Shown: positions 43,418-50,255 of the stretch, in pieces
How the letters are laid out: each line of letters opens with the position of its first letter
Numbering within the stretch: the stretch's first letter is position 1
Source: Gallaecimonas sp045291545
GTDB taxonomy: Bacteria > Pseudomonadota > Gammaproteobacteria > Enterobacterales > Gallaecimonadaceae
NCBI RefSeq assembly: GCF_045291545.1
Contig: NZ_CP149514.1
Span: forward strand, 682,001-746,000
Direction: 5' to 3'
Length of the DNA stretch: 64,000 bases
Translations under genes and position numbers: made by a program
Notes under the pieces: model-generated
The model's input: the letters and a program-made list of their open reading frames with translations, nothing else
The model's database searches: none
What the model was told of the DNA's origin: nothing

Positions 43418-44560
43418 TTACGCCATTATCCCCAGAAACGGTGCCAGAGCATCCTTTTGCCGTTCAGCGTCAGCATCGCCTAGTGCCATCAATTGTTGGC
43501 AAAAAGGCCCTTCAAACAATAAGTAAGAGAGTAATGCCGACTCGCCATCATTGCTGGCACCGGCCCGTTCAAGTAGCCAGCGCAACATGGGTGGCAACAA
43601 GGAAAAATACTGCGCAGCGATAGCGTCAATATCCTGACTCGGTTGTACCACCATGATATCCAGTGGCTTGAGTTCCATTTTTTGACGTTTACGTCCGGGG
43701 ATCAACTCCAGGGTTTGATTGATGCGCCAGGCCCGTTCCAGGTCGGCATTGAGGGCATCACTGAAAATGGTATCAAGAAGATACCCGGCAATATTGCCAG
43801 CTGAAGGCGGGTGCTCTGGCCTCAATGCGGGAGCATGTGGCACGGCATGTTGCGTACCGATAACGAGAATTTTCTCGGCACCGAGGTGGATCACCGGACT
43901 CAGCGGGCTGAGCTGATTGATGGTGCCGTCAGCAAAGTACTGATTGCGAATGCGTACCGGCGGGAACAAAAAAGGCAGCGCTGCACTGGCCAGCAGGTGC
44001 GACTCATTAATGTGTGCCCGCTCTCCGCTGCGGCGGGCCCGTTGCCAGGGAGAGCTGATACTGGCTGAGCTGTAAAAGCTGACAGAGGTGCGTTTAGAGT
44101 AAGACGACGCGGTAACGGCCAGCGCCCGCAGGCGGCCATGGCGAATGTGATGGTCAATGCGGGCAAAGGGAATTTGCTTGACCAGCAACTGTCGCAGTGG
44201 TGAGGGATTCAGCAGGCTAGGGGGCACCGACTGAGCGTAGTCGGCCTGAAACAGGCGGCCGATGCGCCGGCCCAGGTGGCCGAGCATACGCATTCTATCC
44301 ACATAAAAGACCTGGCCGGTATGGAATTGCCCCCAGACCATCTCCAGCCGCCGTACACCGCTGCACAAACAGGTGGCCCAAGTTGCCAGGGCGGTGGCAT
44401 TGATAGCGCCGGCGGAGGTGCCGCTAAGGATCTGAAACGGGAGCGGTTGGCGCACACCTTGCCAGCGGGCAATGGCGCGTAGCACACCAACCTGATAGGC
44501 GGCCCGGGCGCCGCCGCCGCTGAGAATAAGGGCTGTACTCGATGGTGATACCATCAGCAT
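43418..44560 (-). CDS. patatin-like phospholipase
   Basis: A 380-residue serine lipase of the patatin family. The oxyanion loop GGGARA is at residues 15-20, the nucleophile in GTSAG at 47-51 (Ser49), and the catalytic Asp in YFADGTINQ (Asp211). No signal peptide is visible, so it is probably cytosolic or membrane-associated. Family members hydrolyse phospholipids or other acyl esters; the substrate here is unknown. The ATG at 44558-44560 or one two codons later could start it. Confidence 0.88.
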   Translation of the reverse strand: MLMVSPSSTALILSGGGARAAYQVGVLRAIARWQGVRQPLPFQILSGTSAGAINATALATWATCLCSGVRRLEMVWGQFHTGQVFYVDRMRMLGHLGRRIGRLFQADYAQSVPPSLLNPSPLRQLLVKQIPFARIDHHIRHGRLRALAVTASSYSKRTSVSFYSSASISSPWQRARRSGERAHINESHLLASAALPFLFPPVRIRNQYFADGTINQLSPLSPVIHLGAEKILVIGTQHAVPHAPALRPEHPPSAGNIAGYLLDTIFSDALNADLERAWRINQTLELIPGRKRQKMELKPLDIMVVQPSQDIDAIAAQYFSLLPPMLRWLLERAGASNDGESALLSYLLFEGPFCQQLMALGDADAERQKDALAPFLGIMA

Positions 44561-44614
44561 GTCCGTTTGCCAGAGTCACTTCAGGTTAACGCGGAAACAC
44601 CTTGAATCAAAACA

Positions 44615-44642
44615 CAAAAAAACCGCCCGTAGGCGGTTTTTT
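44615..44642. terminator. terminator after proS (bidirectional form)
   Basis: A 7-bp stem AACCGCC/GGCGGTT (44621-44627 with 44632-44638) with a 4-base loop is flanked by an A run on the left and a T run on the right. It acts on the minus-strand proS transcript; the plus-strand form has no known gene upstream. Confidence 0.85.
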
Positions 44643-44643
44643 A

Positions 44644-46356
44644 TCAGGCCAGTTGTGCCTGCAGATGGCTGACCACCTTATCCAACGGCAGGGAGGTCTT
44701 GTCGCTACCACTGCGCTGCTTATATTCCACTTCACCGTTATCCAGGCCGCGTTCGCCAATGATGATGCTATGGGGGATCCCCACCAGCTCCATATCGGCA
44801 AACATAACGCCTGGGCGTTCTTTGCGGTCATCAAACAACACGTCAATACCGGCTGCCATCAACTCCTGGTAAAGCCGCTCGGCGGTTTCCTGGACACGGT
44901 GTGACTTGTGCATGTTCATCGGGATCAGCGCTACCGAGAACGGCGCAATGGCGTCAGGCCAGATGATGCCTTTGTCATCATGGCGCTGCTCAATGGCAGC
45001 GGCCACCACCCGGGATACACCAATGCCGTAACAACCCATTTCCAGCACGCTAGCCTTACCTTGTTCAGACAATACGGTGGCCTTCATAGCTTGGGAGTAC
45101 TTACTGCCCAGCTGGAAGATATGGCCTACTTCAATACCGCGCTTGAGTTGCAAGGTGCCTTGGCCACAGGGGCTGGGATCGCCTTCAACGACATTACGAA
45201 TGTCAGCCACTTGGGTGTACTGGGTATCGCGTTGCCAGTTGATACCGAAATGGTGCTGGCCGTCGTTGTTGGCTCCGGCGGCAAAGTCGCTCATCACTGC
45301 TACGCTGCGGTCAACAATCACCGGCAGGCTCAGGCCTACCGGACCAAGAGAGCCGGGGCCGGCGCCAATGGCGGCGCGAATGGCTTCTTCACTGGCAAAC
45401 GTCAGTGGCGCGGCGACCTGTGGCAGCTTCTCGGCTTTAATGCTGTTGAGCTCGTGGTCGCCCCGTACCAGCAGCGCAACCAGCGGGGTTTCTTCGCTGG
45501 CCCCTTCGACGATCAGGGTCTTAACGGTGCTGGTAATGGCTACGTCAAACTGTTCGACCAGAGCCTGAATGGTTTTGGCTTCCGGGGTATCGACCAGGCG
45601 CAGCTCTTCGGTAGGAGCCGCAGGTGCTGCAGCCGGTGCCAGCGCTTCTGCCATCTCGATATTGGCGGCGTAATCAGAGCCACTGGAAAAGGCAATCAGA
45701 TCTTCACCGCTGTCAGCCAGAACGTGAAATTCATGAGATGCCGAGCCACCAATTGAGCCGGTATCGGCCACAACCGGGCGAAAATCCAGGCCCAGGCGGC
45801 TGAAAACATTACAGTAGGCCTGGTGCATTTTCTGGTAGGTTTCTTCCAGGCTGGCCTTGTCCATATGGAACGAGTAGGCGTCTTTCATCAGAAATTCGCG
45901 GCCACGCATCACGCCGAAACGGGGCCGTACTTCGTCACGAAACTTGGTCTGAATTTGATATAGATTCAGTGGCAGCTGTTTGTAGCTGGACACTTCATTA
46001 CGCACCAGCGCGGTGATCACTTCTTCGTGAGTCGGGCCAAGTACGAAGTCACGATGGTGGCGGTCTTTGAGGCGGCACAGCTCCGGGCCGTATTCGTCCC
46101 AGCGGCCAGATTCCTGCCACAGTTCTGCCGGTTGCACCACCGGCATAGACACTTCTACTGCGCCGGCTTTGTTCATTTCGTCACGGACAATGGCCTCTAC
46201 CTTGCGCAGGGTACGCAGGCCTGTCGGCAGCCAGGTATAAAGTCCTGCTGCGATCTTGCGAACAAGTCCGGCCCGCAGCATCAGCTGGTGGCTTTTGACT
46301 TCCGCATCAGACGGTGTTTCCTTCAAAGTGGACAACAGGTATTGACTGGTACGCAT
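44644..46356 (-). CDS. proS: prolyl-tRNA synthetase
   Basis: A 570-residue class II synthetase of the bacterial type with the internal editing (INS) domain. Motif 1 lies near residue 60-80, motif 2 around KFRDEVRPRFGVMRGREFLMKDAYSF, the editing domain at about 225-400, motif 3 near CYGIGVSRVVAAAIEQ, then the anticodon-binding domain. The ATG at 46354-46356 gives MRTSQYLLSTLKETPSDAEV, as in E. coli (572 residues). The gene follows the binding-protein/GGDEF fusion by 58 bases. Confidence 0.97.
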   Translation of the reverse strand: MRTSQYLLSTLKETPSDAEVKSHQLMLRAGLVRKIAAGLYTWLPTGLRTLRKVEAIVRDEMNKAGAVEVSMPVVQPAELWQESGRWDEYGPELCRLKDRHHRDFVLGPTHEEVITALVRNEVSSYKQLPLNLYQIQTKFRDEVRPRFGVMRGREFLMKDAYSFHMDKASLEETYQKMHQAYCNVFSRLGLDFRPVVADTGSIGGSASHEFHVLADSGEDLIAFSSGSDYAANIEMAEALAPAAAPAAPTEELRLVDTPEAKTIQALVEQFDVAITSTVKTLIVEGASEETPLVALLVRGDHELNSIKAEKLPQVAAPLTFASEEAIRAAIGAGPGSLGPVGLSLPVIVDRSVAVMSDFAAGANNDGQHHFGINWQRDTQYTQVADIRNVVEGDPSPCGQGTLQLKRGIEVGHIFQLGSKYSQAMKATVLSEQGKASVLEMGCYGIGVSRVVAAAIEQRHDDKGIIWPDAIAPFSVALIPMNMHKSHRVQETAERLYQELMAAGIDVLFDDRKERPGVMFADMELVGIPHSIIIGERGLDNGEVEYKQRSGSDKTSLPLDKVVSHLQAQLA

Positions 46357-46414
46357 GGCGATAAACTGCCCGACAGTTAAAAAAGGTCGATAGTGTACCA
46401 GCCTCTTGCCAGCC

Positions 46415-47920
46415 CTAGAAGCCCTGCTGGCGGGCCAAACGCTGCTCTTCAGCGAGGGTGATCTGATGGCCCAGATCGACACTGGGGTTGATGGGAGTGG
46501 TGATCACTGACAGCGGCAGTTCCAGCGCTTGGCCAAGCTGGCGTTGCAGTTCGTGGACAAACTGTTCGGCCATGGGGTGATTGTCGGCACGCAGGTACAA
46601 CAACAAACGCGGGCCATCGCCCCGCGCCAGCATGTCACCGGGTAGCAGCTCGCGTTGCAAGCGCTCTGCCAGCGCCTTGAGTTTGTCATCGGCAGCACGG
46701 ATACCATGGCGGTGATTAAGCAGCTCAAGGTTATCGATATGCACAATGGCCAGCCAGGCGCGTTGCGGCTCCTGGTTCAGCACCCGGCAAAAGCGGGGCC
46801 GGGTGGGCATGCCGGTAATGGGGTCGTGGTCACGGCGGTGTTCAACTTTGGCCAGTCTGGTGCTCAGGCGGTGTAAGCGGATGCGGTTTTTCTGCCAGCG
46901 CCAGGCCAATACGGCACTGGCCAGTAGCAATAAGCCACTAAGCAGTATCCATGGCCAGTGCGGGCGCACCGTCTGTGAGGGCTGATAAACAAAGTCCGCA
47001 ATGTTACTGACCCGGGGAATTTGCCCGGTTTGATAGAGCTGCCTGGCGATATGTTGCAGCCGCCGCAGATTGAGGGTGCCGAGGTTGATCATATCCGCCA
47101 TGATCAGTTGCTGGGCAGTATCAAACTCAAAACGCATGTGCCCTTCAGACTGGGTCAGCTGATAACGCTGGCGGATCACCTGTAAGGTTTCTTCAGGGTG
47201 GTCCAGCGCGTAATTCCAGCCTTTTAATGAGGCAGCACGAAAGGCCGCCACGGTTTTCGGGTGTTTGGCCAGATATTGGCGGCTGGTAAACAGCAGATCG
47301 GAATAAAAATCCATACCCATGGCGCGAGGGTCAAAGATCCGGTAGCTGACGCCCAGTTGATCCAGCAGGTAAGGCTCGTTCGTCAAATAGCCACTGAAGG
47401 CATCGACTTTGCCGGTAATGAAAGCCTGAATGTCGGTTGATGTGGTGACCCGCTGCAAATCGCTACCTTTGATGCCGGCTTTGGTCAGCATGGCCATGAT
47501 TTCCGGGTTAAGGTCGCCCGGAAACAGCATCACCTTACGGCCTGCCAGATCGGCTAGGCTGGTAATATGGCGGTCGCCACGGGTGATCAAGACATTCGGG
47601 GAGTGCTGGTAAATGGCTGCCAGAGCAACAAAAGGGTAGCCTTCGGCCCAGAGCGTGAGGACTTCCATATTGCCGACGCCAAACTGGGCTTTGCCTTCGT
47701 TAACCTCCACCACCGGGATATGGTTACCGTCCCCGGCGCGGATACTGACATCCAGCCCGGCATCGCGATAAAAGCCTTTAGCCTGGGCCATGTAGTAACC
47801 GGCGAACTGGGGCTGGTGGTGCCAACGCAGTTGCAGTACCACTTTGTCGGCAGCAGCACGGGCAGGCGCCAGCCACAGCAGTGGTGCGATGAACAGTATC
47901 AGGCGCAGGCAGTAACCCAT
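46415..47920 (-). CDS. NMT1/THI5-like binding protein fused to degenerate GGDEF domain
   Basis: A 501-residue membrane protein. A signal peptide (residues 1-22) precedes an NMT1/THI5-like periplasmic binding domain (VVLQLRWHHQPQFAGYYMAQAKGFYRDAGLDV, about 25-310) of the kind that binds pyrimidine or thiamine precursors. A transmembrane helix follows at about 322-343. The cytoplasmic part starts like a GGDEF domain (HDPITGMPTRPRF), but the active-site position reads LARGDGPRLLLYL, so no cyclase activity is expected. It is probably a receptor that senses a small ligand; its output partner is unknown. I use the ATG at 47918-47920 for the signal peptide. Confidence 0.82.
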   Translation of the reverse strand: MGYCLRLILFIAPLLWLAPARAAADKVVLQLRWHHQPQFAGYYMAQAKGFYRDAGLDVSIRAGDGNHIPVVEVNEGKAQFGVGNMEVLTLWAEGYPFVALAAIYQHSPNVLITRGDRHITSLADLAGRKVMLFPGDLNPEIMAMLTKAGIKGSDLQRVTTSTDIQAFITGKVDAFSGYLTNEPYLLDQLGVSYRIFDPRAMGMDFYSDLLFTSRQYLAKHPKTVAAFRAASLKGWNYALDHPEETLQVIRQRYQLTQSEGHMRFEFDTAQQLIMADMINLGTLNLRRLQHIARQLYQTGQIPRVSNIADFVYQPSQTVRPHWPWILLSGLLLLASAVLAWRWQKNRIRLHRLSTRLAKVEHRRDHDPITGMPTRPRFCRVLNQEPQRAWLAIVHIDNLELLNHRHGIRAADDKLKALAERLQRELLPGDMLARGDGPRLLLYLRADNHPMAEQFVHELQRQLGQALELPLSVITTPINPSVDLGHQITLAEEQRLARQQGF

Positions 47921-47958
47921 GGTAGCGTCTTTTTTATCCCTGTTGTTTTCACTATCGG

Positions 47959-48654
47959 TCAAGGTTCAGACGGAGTAAAGGGCTGCACATCCTCAACCAG
48001 CACTCCTTGCTCAGCAACTCGAAAAAGCACATTCAGGCTATCCAGGTGCACACCGTACTGGCGCTCTTGGTGGTGGTAAGCCGGGCGTGGGTCCTGTGCC
48101 AGTACCTGCGTAATAAAATCCTGCAAGTGGCCTTTACCGAGTTTATGCAAACTGGCCAGGGAACCGGCTTGCCAATGTACGGGCAGCGCTATCGGCGGTG
48201 CCGGGGCATAGCCGGCGCGGGCGTCAATAATGGCGTCGGCGTAAGGCAAGTAAGGCTTGATATCGAGTACCGGTGTACCGTCCACCAGATCAACACCGGC
48301 CAGCTGTAAACGCTGGCGCTGATGGTCAATGGCAACCAGCTCCACTACCGACATTCCCAGCGGATTGGGCCTGAAAGTAGAGCGACTGGCAAAAACCCCG
48401 GTCTTGGCGTTGCCTCCCAGTCGCGGCGGCCGCACCAGTGGTTGCCATGAGCGGTGCAAATGCTCGTGAAATACGAATATCAGCCACAGATGCGAGAAGG
48501 CTTCCAGGTCGCGCAGGCTGTCACCACCGTAACCGGGTGCCAGCTCCAGCCAGGCTTTAGCTGCCGGCACCAGACCGGGCTGGCGGGGCACGGCGAATTT
48601 TTCTTTGTAGGGACTGTGGATCTGACCGATGGCCGCAAACGAGAAAGTACTCAT
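47959..48654 (-). CDS. trmO: tRNA m6t6A37 methyltransferase TrmO
   Basis: The 231-residue SAM-dependent enzyme (YaeB/TsaA) N6-methylates t6A37 in tRNA-Thr. The family motifs IGQIHSPYKEKFAVPRQPG, FSHLWLIFVFHEH and RSTFRPNPLGMSVVEL are all present. The start at the ATG 48652-48654 gives MSTFSFAAIGQIHSPY and overlaps the rcsF stop by 4 bases. The proS-trmO-rcsF order is also found in E. coli. Confidence 0.94.
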   Translation of the reverse strand: MSTFSFAAIGQIHSPYKEKFAVPRQPGLVPAAKAWLELAPGYGGDSLRDLEAFSHLWLIFVFHEHLHRSWQPLVRPPRLGGNAKTGVFASRSTFRPNPLGMSVVELVAIDHQRQRLQLAGVDLVDGTPVLDIKPYLPYADAIIDARAGYAPAPPIALPVHWQAGSLASLHKLGKGHLQDFITQVLAQDPRPAYHHQERQYGVHLDSLNVLFRVAEQGVLVEDVQPFTPSEP

Positions 48655-49031
48655 TTTTCGGCTTGAATGCGCAGTGCCTGCCCCTGGCAAACTACCTGAG
48701 TAATGCAGCCGGGGGCAGCGTCGTCGCCGCTGAGGGTCAGGCACTGGCGTACCAACAGTGCATTGGCTCCGAGTTTCGCCGCTTTGCGGCGGGCATCGGT
48801 GCGGGCATCACTGGCGTTGGCGGGAGGCAGGTTGGGCTGCTGCTGGCAGCTGTCGCCGCTGACCATGGCCAGCACCTGATAGGACTGGCCGGCCAGACTG
48901 TCGGCGGTCACCAGTTTGACCCCGGACGGGGCAAAATAGTGGCTGAAGTTTTCTTTATCGAGGTTGGTGTGCACAGCGTACTGACTGGCGCAGCCAGTCA
49001 GTAGCAATGGCAGCAGCACGGCGGCTCTCAT
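48651..49031 (-). CDS. rcsF: Rcs envelope stress lipoprotein RcsF
   Basis: A 126-residue outer-membrane lipoprotein sensor of the Rcs phosphorelay. The lipobox LLLTGC puts the acylated cysteine at residue 14. Four further cysteines (GDSC, RQC, PGC, VVC) match the two non-consecutive disulfides of RcsF, and the RTDARRKAAKLGANALLV helix is typical. I use the ATG at 49029-49031; a TTG lies one codon upstream. It starts 3 bases after the amidohydrolase stop, so it is in that operon. Confidence 0.88.
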   Translation of the reverse strand: MRAAVLLPLLLTGCASQYAVHTNLDKENFSHYFAPSGVKLVTADSLAGQSYQVLAMVSGDSCQQQPNLPPANASDARTDARRKAAKLGANALLVRQCLTLSGDDAAPGCITQVVCQGQALRIQAEK

Positions 49032-49034
49032 CAA

Positions 49035-50255
49035 TCATTGCCCTTTTTGCAGGTACTTGCGGTACAGACGTTTCTGGCGATTATCCAGATCCACCTGGCC
49101 ACCGTCGATATAAAGGGCCTTGATTTTTACGGCGCCGTAATCAAACAGCGGGCTGTCGGTCAGTACCAATGTGGCTGACTTACCGGCTACCAGATCGCCG
49201 TAGTCTTTGTCGATACCCAGCAACTGCGCCGGAACCAGGGTAACCGATGCCAGCGCTGCGCTGGCCGGCATGCCCCAGGCTATACTCTGGCCAACGGCAA
49301 ACGGCAGATCCCGTGCGGCCCAGACACTGGGCAGCCCCAGTGCCACTTTCACGCCGGCATCATGCAGCCGCCCGGCTAGGGTGAAGGCCTGATCATAAGG
49401 CGCATCGTTGCTGTCAGGCAGCCCCTGTGGGTCCGTTACCACAACGGCCACCTGCCGTTTGGCCAGAGCCTTGGCCATGGGCTCTGCACCACGGCCACCG
49501 ACCAATACCCAGTTCAGGCCAAAGCGTTCGGTAAAGCGCAGCACCTGGGCAATAGCCTGGCTGCCATGGGCATGAATAAACAGTGGGATGCGTTTGTCGA
49601 TCACCCCACCCATGGCTTCCAGGCGGGTATCAACCTGCTGTTGCTGGCCGTCCAGGCGGCGCTGGTGGTAGGCCAGGGCATCGGCCACAAACTGCACCAG
49701 TGTTTCGCGGTTGGCTTCGTCTTCAGGCCAGTACAGATGCATGCCGGTGTCGGCCCGTACCAGCATGTCATGGCGGTTCCAGCCATCAAGGCGCATGACA
49801 CTGGCCCGGCCAGCAATCAAGCCACCTTGCGGGGCAATTTCTGCCAGAGCAATGCCATTGGCACGGATGGTGGGAATAATGTCAGAGTCACCGTTAAAGG
49901 CGGTTTCCGCCGCCACTTCTGGCGTCAGTTCGCCCACTTCCTGTTCGTCACGGGTGGCGCGAACGGCGTCAAGCTCCGATAACCCCAGGTAAGTTCCCAG
50001 CACAATCAGCCCCGGATACAGGTGCTTGTTGCTGCCATCGATCACTTTGGCGTTAGCCGGTGCCTTGAGCTGCTTGCCAATAGCGACTATACGGCCTTTG
50101 GCAAACAGCAGGTCGGTGTCGGCCTGCACGCCATTGGCCACCGAATGCACCGTTGCGTGGGTGATCAGTACCGGTTGTGACTGTGGTTTGGCCGGTACCA
50201 TATCGTGGCCGAAGGCCGGCAGTGCCAGCAATAATGAGGCAATCAGGATACGCAT
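49035..50255 (-). CDS. exported amidohydrolase-family protein lacking the HxH metal motif
   Basis: A 406-residue protein with a signal peptide (to about residue 17) and the amidohydrolase layout: a small beta domain with VLITHATVHSVANG and DLLFAKGRIVAIG, a TIM-barrel core, and the closing GDLVAGKSATLVLTDSPL. Where active members have PGLID-x-HxH it reads YPGLIVLGTYLG, so the first two metal ligands are gone. Later, FIHAHGSQA retains histidines. It may be a non-catalytic partner of the larger upstream protein, with which it is coupled by a TGATG overlap; a GTG one codon upstream is an alternative start. Confidence 0.8.
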   Translation of the reverse strand: MRILIASLLLALPAFGHDMVPAKPQSQPVLITHATVHSVANGVQADTDLLFAKGRIVAIGKQLKAPANAKVIDGSNKHLYPGLIVLGTYLGLSELDAVRATRDEQEVGELTPEVAAETAFNGDSDIIPTIRANGIALAEIAPQGGLIAGRASVMRLDGWNRHDMLVRADTGMHLYWPEDEANRETLVQFVADALAYHQRRLDGQQQQVDTRLEAMGGVIDKRIPLFIHAHGSQAIAQVLRFTERFGLNWVLVGGRGAEPMAKALAKRQVAVVVTDPQGLPDSNDAPYDQAFTLAGRLHDAGVKVALGLPSVWAARDLPFAVGQSIAWGMPASAALASVTLVPAQLLGIDKDYGDLVAGKSATLVLTDSPLFDYGAVKIKALYIDGGQVDLDNRQKRLYRKYLQKGQ

